From assembly GCA_000934455.1 (NCBI GenBank), contig KN889035.1, forward strand, positions 41,255 through 69,332: a stretch of 28,078 nucleotides of DNA, read 5' to 3'. Every line of letters begins with the position of its first letter. Position 1 is the first letter of the stretch. This document shows positions 11,804-21,800 of the stretch, piece after piece. The stretch is from Apostichopus parvimensis. Its lineage: Eukaryota; Echinodermata; Holothuroidea; Aspidochirotida; Stichopodidae. A program made the position numbers and the translations under genes. Below the pieces are notes generated by a model that did not search any database, was not told where the DNA came from, and was given only the letters and a program-made list of their open reading frames with translations.

Positions 11804-11811
11804 GGACGTCA
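11804..11811 (-). promoter_or_regulatory. Second CRE-like site (TGACGTCC)
   Basis: On the minus strand the sequence reads GTGACGTCC, a one-mismatch CRE. It sits 38 bases from the perfect CRE (start to start) and farther from RPE. Together they form a two-site cluster in the proximal promoter. Confidence 0.4.
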
Positions 11812-12191
11812 CTAACTTCAGGAAATGACTGCAGTACTACAATACTGAGATAAAATGTAGAAAATTCGAGGTAAACTGCAAAAGTGTGGGAAAAATTATT
11901 GAATAATCGGTGAACATCGGAATTTACAGATTACACCTCAAAATTTTGATATCGACTTTTATGGTAGACCTACGTACAGAGTCAAATATGGAGATGAAAA
12001 GGCAAACTGTGTCAAAAACTTTCAAATTACCAAAATAAAACATATAAATATCGACAAAAAGCGTTCTAAATTTGTCATACAACGTTTTACTAAAACGTTG
12101 AAATTCGTCTTAGGTTTGCAATAAAATGTGACAACTTCTAGATGAAACTTTCAAATTGCGAGATAAACCGTCACATTCTCGGAATAAAATG

Positions 12192-12434
12192 TCAATACTG
12201 GTTTTGTACTGCAACCTGGTCTATTGACAGATCAAGCGAGCCTGCCAAGTCCAGACCCAAGATTGCGCTAATAACAAGGCTACTTTTGAATATTTGTGTG
12301 AGCTTAAAAACGGATGTCAATTGGTCAACATTCCACCCAAACTTTCCTACCCGCTCCCTCCGACAGATGTATGCCACTTTCTTGACCCACCATGCAGCCA
12401 TCTTTATCTGTTCCTCATCAAAGCCTCAGAGAAG
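12192..12434 (-). CDS. Unrecognised open frame, possible terminal exon on the minus strand
   Basis: On the minus strand, CACCTTCTCTGAG|GC could be a 3' splice site. It is followed by an open frame beginning FDEEQIKMAAWWVKKVAYIC and ending at a TGA (12192-12194). From the internal ATG at 12401 (context AAAGATGGCTGC) 69 residues are encoded, which would also suit a first exon. I recognise no family. The plus strand carries a competing acceptor (CCGCTCCCTCCGACAG at about 12350-12366) and a possible donor AGAAG|GTGCAC, so even the strand is uncertain. Any upstream minus-strand exon would fall in or beyond the assembly gap. Confidence 0.22.
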
Positions 12435-12593
12435 GTGCACGGATAGTCTTAGTAAACTCTTGTAAACACCTTTCTTGAATAATTTACACTTTGAACCGAA
12501 TAGCATTATATAACAGGTTAAAGGGACAAGAAGGGCACATGCCCCATGGAAAGCACAACCAAAGAAAACCCCAGCACAGGAATACACGCAATA

Positions 12594-12958
12594 NNNNNNN
12601 NNNNNNNNNNNNNNNNNNNNNNNNNNNNNNNNNNNNNNNNNNNNNNNNNNNNNNNNNNNNNNNNNNNNNNNNNNNNNNNNNNNNNNNNNNNNNNNNNNNN
12701 NNNNNNNNNNNNNNNNNNNNNNNNNNNNNNNNNNNNNNNNNNNNNNNNNNNNNNNNNNNNNNNNNNNNNNNNNNNNNNNNNNNNNNNNNNNNNNNNNNNN
12801 NNNNNNNNNNNNNNNNNNNNNNNNNNNNNNNNNNNNNNNNNNNNNNNNNNNNNNNNNNNNNNNNNNNNNNNNNNNNNNNNNNNNNNNNNNNNNNNNNNNN
12901 NNNNNNNNNNNNNNNNNNNNNNNNNNNNNNNNNNNNNNNNNNNNNNNNNNNNNNNNNN
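12594..12958. other. Assembly gap (365 N)
   Basis: Unbroken run of N. Any open frame reported across it is meaningless. The flanking sequence does not show what is missing. Confidence 1.
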
Positions 12959-13018
12959 CTCTTAGTAAAGAAAGTATGAATGTTTTCCTTAAAAGGCAGC
13001 ACAGAATCGGAACTAACA

Positions 13019-13820
13019 ACCTATTCTAGCAAGTTATATATATATATCTTGATGGCAGAAGACTCATTTGTTAATATATCGTTTTCAATAAGTCTTCTAC
13101 TTGTCAGATATCATTATGAAATAACTGCAACGACTTGACCAGTTACATATGCAGCGTCTGGTACAAGGTAAGGCGCATATATAATTACATACATCCTCTC
13201 AAGTTTGTATGTAGCATATATTAATACATTCGGTACTATATATACGGAACATGTTTTGAATGACACGTAAAAGATACTACATTCTCACGTTACAATTACA
13301 CTATACTCACGTGTATAATCATCGACCATTATTAAAATGCCAGCAGAGGTCAATTATGTTATCGTGGAACCTTTTAAAAACTCCATTTTCCATTAAGTAT
13401 ATATCATGAAAATGAGAATACTGCTGTCCGTTTTTCCCAGTTAACCATGGATCCCATGTGGCCCCAGCTGACCCCGCCCATCCACCTCACCAGGCCGAAC
13501 CTTACACTAGATAATCGTCGCATTGACCGTATTCATACTGATTGACATGGATGAGCCTAATACTTTATTGAACATGCAGAGACTTCAAGTTCAACGGACG
13601 CACAAGTAACGCTTGCATATACAATATCACAATAAACATTACTATTATGAGCGAGGAATGGCTCCTGTTAGTTGATACCGGTTATATATTTATCGTTGTT
13701 CAGTTTTCGTTGCCCATGGTCGTCATTCTTGTTCAAATTTCATAGCAGTTCTCCTACCTGTAGCAGCTCGCAGTCAATGTCTTCGAGTTATTTGAGAGAA
13801 GGAAGTATTGCCGTAAACCA
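13019..13820. other. No gene seen; TA microsatellite and AT-rich spacer
   Basis: A TA dinucleotide run lies at about 13034-13048, followed by sequence rich in ATAT. A GC-richer patch at about 13440-13500 has no open exon. The frame beginning at 13672 runs into the MITE and is not a gene. Confidence 0.4.
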
Positions 13821-13829
13821 CTGCCGGAG

Positions 13830-14220
13830 CAGTGGCGGAGCGTCCATACAGTCAGGGGGCGGATGCCCCCCTGACGGACTCAAATGGACTGCTGGCGCCC
13901 TTTTCAGCTTTTTACCACTTTTTACTTATTCGCGATTATTGACTTTTTTATTGCGCTCTCATCTACCTATTGACATTTGTCACATTTTGTTGGTGTAATT
14001 TTCTGACAAAATGGCGATAACACCTATTTATTCTTCGTTTATCTGCAAATTAGCAAGGCCCGGAAAGGGTCATTTCCGGCGATCTAGAGTGTATCTTTAC
14101 TCAAAAAATTTCTGTACGCTCCGCGCCAACCAATGGTGGCGCTCCGCTTAGATAGTGTCGAAAGCGCCCCTACAGACCATTCTCGCCTCCCTCTGACCAA
14201 TACCCCTAGCTCCGCCACTG
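13830..14220. mobile_element. Non-autonomous hAT-type MITE, 391 bp, with 8-bp target duplication
   Basis: The element has perfect 12-bp terminal inverted repeats, CAGTGGCGGAGC at 13830-13841 and GCTCCGCCACTG at 14209-14220. It is flanked by exact 8-bp direct repeats TGCCGGAG at 13822-13829 and 14221-14228. An 8-bp target duplication and a CAGTGGCG-type terminus are hallmarks of the hAT superfamily. No transposase is encoded, so it must have been moved in trans. Internally it has a hairpin (GTCAGGGGGC / GCCCCCCTGAC, 13851-13875) and a GCGCCA/TGGCGC palindrome inside a pair of CGCTCCGC repeats (14117-14147). Confidence 0.9.
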
Positions 14221-14569
14221 TGCCGGAGGTAGGGGATGGAAGGGTAAGAAGATGTAGGAGGATGGTTTAGAAGTAGACGATAACTATTGGACATTGAAAC
14301 TTTCAAAATACAAATCCCTGCTCATGAACTCTCTCATTTTCTTTCGAACCAAAGATAAAAACTTTGCTCTATTCATGATGCGTACTTTAGTAACCTCAAC
14401 ACCGTATAAAAATATTGTCAAATGTATTATAGTGAAAGTTAGGTGTTCTGTAGACTATGTGGACATCTTTCATGTGTCTCTCTATACAAAGAAATCCGGT
14501 GGCGTCACGCACATTGGTATGTGTTGCGAGAGACAATATTTTTTTTGTGTTATAGAATAATACCTGGAA

Positions 14570-14930
14570 ATGGTTTATAAAGAAAAATAATGTGTAAAAG
14601 TAAGTTGGCCTGACGTTTCGATCCTAGCAGGATCTTCTTCAGAGGCTAAATGACAAGTACAGTAACAGAAGGGACAAAACACGCACAGAAAACAGACAGG
14701 TTAATGAGCACGGTGAACACAATGAGATAGATGAAAGGGGATTATAAGTGACAATGAATGGTGAGAAGAAAGCAACAGGGAAAGAGTAGAGGTAGGAGAT
14801 AAACAGTGGAGGGACAAAGAGAGGATTAAAGGAACAGGGTAGGGAATAAATTGGAGAGGGACAAAGACAGAAACAAAAATAATGTCAGATATCAAATTAA
14901 TGTTAAGATTAGTGTACGGCTTTGATTTTA
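14570..14930 (-). mobile_element. Probable Penelope-like element fragment (pLTR remnant)
   Basis: Assigned because the hammerhead motif at 14608-14646 is typical of pseudo-LTRs of these elements. The plus strand beyond it (14650-14890) is strikingly purine-rich (GA, GGGACAAAG and GGGAC-type phrases). No reverse transcriptase or GIY-YIG endonuclease frame is visible, so this is a remnant or a non-autonomous derivative. The boundaries are approximate; no target duplication was found. Confidence 0.4.
14608..14646 (-). ncRNA. Hammerhead-ribozyme motif of Penelope-like retroelement type
   Basis: Read on the minus strand: stem I GCCU, core CUGAAGA (matching CUGANGA), one extra A, stem II GAUCC with loop UGCUA and GGAUC, core GAAA, then C, GUC with the predicted cleavage C, and stem I' AGGC. 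Stems I and II pair perfectly. Stem III has only the four bases ACGU and no loop, so a monomer cannot fold it. ACGU is self-complementary, so two RNAs could form stem III together. Minimal hammerheads of this kind are known from the pseudo-LTRs of Penelope-like elements. The extra A after the CUGANGA box is non-canonical and may reduce activity. Confidence 0.7.
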
Positions 14931-14937
14931 AAACTTT

Positions 14938-15201
14938 TTAATCCAGCATAGCGTCCTCTTTTATTTCCAAATGCAACTTGTTACATGTACCGTACTCTAC
15001 AAACCCGGCATTTTTATCACTCTTGGCAGCTTTTGCTTTCAGATTGACATCCTCTGGTCTTTCTTCTGATGAAATTTGCTCTAACCCAGAGGCGGCAGAA
15101 GTGTGTCCCATCTGAGAAGGCGTGCAAAACTTCGAGGAGCAAGTTGGGACATGTGACTTTGAACTGAAGGGCAAACCACACTGAATCCACAAAATACCCG
15201 G
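14938..15201 (-). CDS. Unrecognised minus-strand frame, possible terminal exon
   Basis: On the minus strand an acceptor-like TTTGCCCTTCAG precedes a frame of about 80 residues that contains SGLEQISSEERPEDVNLKAK and ends KEDAMLD before a TAA at 14938-14940. Its Lys/Glu-rich composition looks coding, but I recognise no family. A second open frame overlaps it in another phase (15017-15310), so the true frame is unsure and a frameshifted pseudogene is possible. It lies directly upstream, in the same orientation, of the hammerhead-bearing fragment, so it may belong to a mobile element. No AATAAA was seen just downstream on its strand. Confidence 0.22.
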   Translation of the reverse strand, partial: PGILWIQCGLPFSSKSHVPTCSSKFCTPSQMGHTSAASGLEQISSEERPEDVNLKAKAAKSDKNAGFVEYGTCNKLHLEIKEDAMLD

Positions 15202-15442
15202 ACAAAATAGATCCTCTGTACATCCCATGTACCAAAAATGTCAGATTGAAAACTGGATGCTTTCCAACAAAACCGCAATTGTTAAGCATAACTTTGTATA
15301 ATCTTAACAACTGGGCTCGTTTTAATTACAATCGCTGCAAAAGGAGCCAGCCATTGATTAACTAAATTTGACACTTCGTTTTTATGAAAAGAACATTATT
15401 GAAGTCTTATAAAAACTGGGAAACTTGACCCCTGTCTTTTCT

Positions 15443-15455
15443 CCCTAGCTCCGCC
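15443..15455 (+). repeat. 13-bp match to the right end of the hAT MITE
   Basis: CCCTAGCTCCGCC is identical to bases 14204-14216 in the MITE but lacks the terminal CACTG. Just beyond it is a CGTAATTACG palindrome with a repeated TCGTAATT. It could be a decayed end of a related element. Confidence 0.3.
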
Positions 15456-15842
15456 GATCCTGAAAATGACTCGTAATTACGGCTTCGCTCGTAATTTGAC
15501 CCTCAACCTCTGTCCGACCTCATTGGCACAGCTGAGGGGGCGAGGCTTTACTTACTAGCGTCTTACGTCGGTAAATCTAGCATATATGTTGCAACGTATA
15601 ATAGTCAAGCAGTAGTGTAACTCAGGTAGGTTTTTTAAACAACTACCCTCACATACTATTACTACCAACGGAGTTTTTTTTTATATTGACGAGTGTACGA
15701 TTGGAGAGTCGGAGTTTCTGTTTCCTCCAACTGTACCGTCAAATTTATTGGCACAAGTAAATGTGCTAAGGGTAAAAGTTATTAACTTTGGATGAAGTAA
15801 AATCAGATAAATGTCGACTCCTTTTTCGGATTTTGAAGCAAC

Positions 15843-18800
15843 ATGACAACGCATGAATTGTACTGCAAGGTAAGAATATATCAAGCTAGAAATTATCATG
15901 TACATAGTGGGTGTTGATTGATCGTGTGAACGGAATCTGTTAAGTGTCGTCTGGCACTATATGACAGGTTTATGTAATAAATTAATTGTTTATTATTTTT
16001 CGATGGGTTTTATTATTTAGATTAGCATTAAATTATTGATACAACAATCAGGAAGGTCAACGTAAGGTCATTCAAGACGTGTACGAGAAAACTCACCCAA
16101 CCTTATGAATAGTTGTGGAATTCCTACCAATTCTTACATTTTCATTTTGCTAGGCTGCACACTTAGGCTCAGTCTAACTTAGGGCGGCCCTTAGCTGTAA
16201 TTAAATACGGATGACTGAATGATGATAGGGATTGAATCTTGAAGTATACCTAGTATTCGTTCAATCACTTATTATCATCCAGATTCTTGGATTTTCATAC
16301 TGTTGTTGTGATAAATTTGTTTGTATCAGATATTTAAACCTTTGTTTGCATGAATGATGTAGGCCTAGTAGTACTGCAGGATAGGCAAATTGTGTCAATC
16401 AAATCAAGAACACAGATATCAGAAACCATCAATCTGAATTTTCTCCACATTATGAAATTATTTGTGTTGAGTGATTCTGGTGAGTGCAGAATGTGATACC
16501 ACATCAACTGTTGCATTACATCGTGCCGGCTTGCAGCTCTGGTATTCTGGTCACATCAGTGGTATACATGTGTGAGTGGCACAGGTGACTGGTCATGCAT
16601 TTGAGCAGAAAACTTGTGTTGAATCGGTTGACTGCAAACCTTAAGTATATCCAGCCTTTGCGCATTTCAAGATTCAATTAATTCACTAACAAAAACAATT
16701 TATAATTCCAATTATGGAATGCTTATCAGAATCAGGGCTGATGGAGAGTAATTTCAGAATAGCCTTCAATTATTTTTCTCAATGTGCAACCCCAAATTAA
16801 TAGCCAGAAATAGCCTTGAAGTCATGGTAAATAAGTTATGAAAAGGACATACTTTTTTGTCATGACTCCCTATTATGAGTACAGTATTTAAACATTACTT
16901 TGAATGTCTGTAGATGGTTAACATTTTGAACACCAAGTTGGAAGAGAAAGAAAAAGTCAATACCAGATGGATTTCCTAGGAATCCCAAAAGGGATAAATC
17001 TGCATCTATGTTGTGTTTCTGTGTAGTCTCTCTTGCTGCACAGGTCAACCGATAATCATTCATTGCAATGTTATAACAACCCATGATATTTCTTAAGAAG
17101 TCAACCTTTGGATATCTATCTTAGTTGTCATGATTTGGAAAACAAAATCTTTTTCTATGTTGGTTTTGAAAAAGAAAGACATTTAAGTGTCCCCCTTTTT
17201 CCGCAATTAACTCACTTTAACAAGTTGCATTTCAAATAAATTTATCCTGTCTGTCTGTGGTTTGTTTGCAACATGTTGTAATTTAATGTTGTGTGACGAT
17301 AACCTGTATCCTATTTGGTCATTTCGTTTTGTTTCGTTTATTTCTGCCATTAAAACACAATGATATACATTTGTTAATACATAGTTAATAGCAATGGGGT
17401 AGCGGGACCAGAAGTAAGATAACTGTGGCAGTTTCAGCAAACTTCCAAATACATCAATGCAGACAGTCTAGCACTATGTGAATGAGTCTATCAAGTGCTG
17501 AAAATTTTCTACTGTTACCGATTTAGCTATTGACCTATTATTTAATGTTCCTGAGAATTGGCTTATTGAGAAGAAAAGTGGGATAAGTTATAAAAAATGT
17601 ACAGGTCCACATATTTTCTTTATATGACAATGTTTTGATCTTGCTACTCATGAGAAAATTCAATGAGTGAATGTTCATACGTTATGTTCAATATTTTACC
17701 CTACAGGTGATAAAGTTCTACTTATTTTTAGTATTTTCTATTAGTTCAAAGTTTATTAGTTTATGATGGATTAATTCAATCTCTGTTAACTAATAATTTG
17801 ATCAGTAATTGAAGCTACATATATTAGTCATTACTTTTAGATTGAATTATCATCGAGGATGACCCTTGACCTGTGGTACAGCTGATGTAAATGTACCAAC
17901 TTTTCAAAAACATATTTAACTGTACTAAGGACTCTGCATCGCATCAAGTGTTGGGGGGATTCTTATTAAGTCATTTTCACACCCTTTAATAGAGTCAATT
18001 ACATATAGTGTATTTAAGCAACACACATTCTTTCTACCTATCAACCAATCAGGAAAATATTAGTCCACTAATTTCCTCTAACTCTCAATTGACTGACGGT
18101 AAGGTCACCAAGTATTTCAACAAGGCCACATCCATATTTCTCGGTATCAAAGTTTTTACCAATGACACTCATCCTGTAAGTTTCTGTAGAAGATATGCAA
18201 TAATTCTTGGCAAACAACATTGTATGAAAGCCATCAATGTGTGTACCACTGAGTAATATTTGAAGAGGGTGTGTTTATAGGCACTACAGTACTCATTCCA
18301 TATATATACTGCATATATTTTGCTACATGTCAATACATACATAAAGGTTAGTTGCAAGATATTGCCATGGAATTGATCAGTGTACACACAGTATCTTGTG
18401 ATTAATGTTCTCAGCATCATTCCTGGTCAAAGTTCAGGTTTTATCGTCAGTCTACTGTACAGTAGGTCATATTTGATCACTAAATTGATTGTAGTTTGAA
18501 GCCAATAGAATGAAGTGGGAGTTCGCTTTATACACAATCAGGATAATATACTCTATATAGTTAGTGAGGAGTAGGTGCTTGTGTGATATGACTCCCAAAT
18601 CTAGCTCAGATAGTAAACTGTACATTAACACCATACTGTACAAAGAAGTAAAGAGAAGGACTTATTGTAGCTAAGTTATAACTCATCAGTGTACTTCCCA
18701 TCAGATCAACTTGTCTTTCTTTGACTCATTATAAATAAAAAGGACCTGCTGCCTTAGAAACTGATTGCTTAGCAAATTTGCTGGAAAACTGCATCCTTAC

Positions 18801-21800
18801 AGCATTTTGCATAGTAAAGATTTGGATTTTTCAATATTTTGTGAATGCATAGATCTGGCAACAGCTGAGTGAATGATGTCATCAGGCAATTGAATGAAAA
18901 GTTGATTTTTTTTTTACTATTTTTTTTTTTTTTTTAAATTCAATCAATCATGCACAGAGTAATATATCAAAGTGTTGCACTTTGAGGAAATTCTAAAGTT
19001 GAGCGTTTAAAAGAACTTCTACCAATAATGACTTCCCATACCACCACCTGTGATCCAGTCAGGGTCAAGATATTGCAATTTTTGACTCACAGTATGTTTC
19101 TCCAAAACTACAGAACAAGTAATGTAAAACAATTTTTTCACCTGTTCAAATATGTATGCACAGTCCAGTATTGATGGTACAATAGATTGTGCAGTGTGAC
19201 TGAGGTATTTATATCTCCATGTCTAAAATGGTACGCTCCATTGAATACTACTTAAATACTGGTTGTCAGTTCATGAACTGGTATGCACACTCTTCCAAAT
19301 CTACTTTATGAAATATTTCATCCAGCAAAAATGGTAGTCTTCTGGCAAATAAGCACATTTGTCGTTTGCTGATTTAATTAGTGTATACGTCAGTACCACA
19401 ACTTTTAATATTCATGTACTTGTTGAAATGGTATGTTCTGACTCTTTTAAATGAGCCACATTTATATAACTTGGTCATGATCATAAATACTGCCCAGATC
19501 TTGTATGGAAATAGGCTAGACACGAAATAGGGTACACTTGCTATGAAAATAGACCGCTAGATATATAGAGGCTACATTACTGCAATTGTTTATATTTGCT
19601 TTTTAAGTTGAGAAATGCCATACAACAGTATCTACAGTACTCCATGTACATGTACTGTATTTAACATCTGTTGTGACAATAAAATCTTCGCTCATAATCT
19701 CATATAATTTATTTGTCGGAAGAGCGTCGAGACGTTATACTGCAAAACAACCATCTTGGCTGTAAGGATAATAAATGTGATCTCAGATAACTCAGTATTT
19801 AGAATGACAACTATTTGTCTTTAGAATCCACTTGATGTTATTGGGATTTTTGTATCAAAAATAAATCCCTCTTTGTAAATAAGAGGAAATGACTTTAGTA
19901 TAGAAATTGAATGATACTACAGACTGCCTTTAAATTTGGAATTGAAACACATTTCCTGCAGTTATCTTAACATAACAGTTGGTATGAAAATCTAGAACAT
20001 TAATTGGAAACTGTTGAACTTTGTGAAGGTGCTTTGACTGCTTTCCCAAACAGTAACTTCCTGCTTGAGAGTATCCTTGATAGAATGATGATATTTATTG
20101 CTGTTTACACCATGTACGAGTCCCAATTAAACTTCACCGTTCACCATATAGTTACATCAGTACACTGTTGATAATACTAAAAGAGAGTCTACAGTAACAT
20201 TAAGGTATAATGCAATTGTAAGGCTGTTGAGAAATAACTTTGTGAGGAAATTGTTTTCTTAAGCATGATGCTGTTTGAAGTGGATTGTGCAATGGTTTTG
20301 AAAGGATGACATGCTACAGTACATTGCTGTCATAGCATTTGCTTGGACCTGGATGAACGTATTAAGTTTCCATTATTTGTGCAGTATCATCGTTTTGAAA
20401 GACAAACAATACATGTTGCAGTTTGTCAGTTTGCGACCAGTTTTAGGTCAATTTGTATCAGACATAGTTGAGTAAATACAAATTAGTAACAATTACTCAT
20501 GGCCATCAGTTGACCTCCTGTCCACGAATCGATAAACAAGATAGTCAAATTAGTGGTAAATCCTACTTTGGCACCCATGCCTGGCGTTGTCATTCTTGTG
20601 TGCAAACTAATACATACATGTATGAAAAATGGTTTACTGTGGGATGTGAAGGAGAGGAGGGAGGAGAGGAACAGAGCCTTCTACAGTAGATCAGATATAG
20701 AGCTGGTCTCAAGTATTCCGTCGAAAGATTGAAGTCAAGATCATGGCTGCTGGGTTTACAAATTCAATTCAAATCCACTTCTCACTTCTATGGAGGTGTA
20801 GAAGAGACATCAGTCACATTGATGACATATATTCATTACAAAATGGAAAAAAAATCTGATATTTAACGTTTTGCACACTCAGTTCTCGTCGAAGTGGTAA
20901 AGATCTGAGAAATATTACCATATTGATATAATGCACAAACCATGAAAAACTGCCAAAATCTGAAAATTCATGCTTTTTACACTTGGTACAATATTTTCTA
21001 TGCAAGACATAATTTTCAGATTTTTTACCCTCTTAGGTGAGGGTTCAAAATCAGCCAAGACACTTCTTTTGGCTATTATATACATGCCCAAGTGGAAAAA
21101 TGGCTGAACATTTTACAAACATGTAGGAAATAGTTGCTGTCAATGTCTAAGATCATATTATGTAACATAAATGTCAAAGGTCATTATGTCAATGAAGTAC
21201 ATATCTTCAAACACTGTTTTGCAAACACCACCCATCCTGCAAGGGTGCATTTCAATCTTTGGTGGGTGTATGACTATCTATATACCTCTGTAGTGGTTAA
21301 CTCATATATAACCAACTTTTGGATGATATCTCAAACGCTATGCCTTGCTGACTTGCAAATCGGTTGATCACCTAAAAGCTGCACATGGGAAGTTACATGT
21401 ATGTTAATCACTGCGACCAAACAGCTGTGACAGTATCCCAGCTGGGAATTACACAATGAACTTACAGCTCTATATTCAAACATCTAGTTTTGACTATGCA
21501 ACAAGGGCCTTACTCTGTATACAGTACGTCCATTCTCTGCTTGCATTCACCCTTTTGTAACCGCTCAGGCGCTCACTGATTAAGAACAATCAAGGAGCTT
21601 TGAAATTGCTTTGTGTTGGAAATTATTGTTATTGTACTGTTTACAATGCTATACAAGAAGAGAGTTTACTCAATACAAGAACTTTGTCAAAAAAAAATTA
21701 AAAAAATGGGTAATTTAACCCTTTTCTCAAGGTGGTTCTGTCATGACAAGGGATCTAAAGAGCACTTAATGCTACAGTGTTAAAGTGAAATTCCCTCATA

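Noticed and set aside
12426..13019. Long open frames on both strands across 12426-13019
   Set aside because: Most of their length is the run of N, which contributes no stops; there is no evidence for a protein.
13672..13998. 108-residue plus-strand frame
   Set aside because: It runs across the left terminus of the MITE, so it joins unrelated sequence.
16534..16568. Short plus-strand exon between TTGCAG and GTGAGT
   Set aside because: It ends in a phase that creates an early stop when joined to the exon at 18053.
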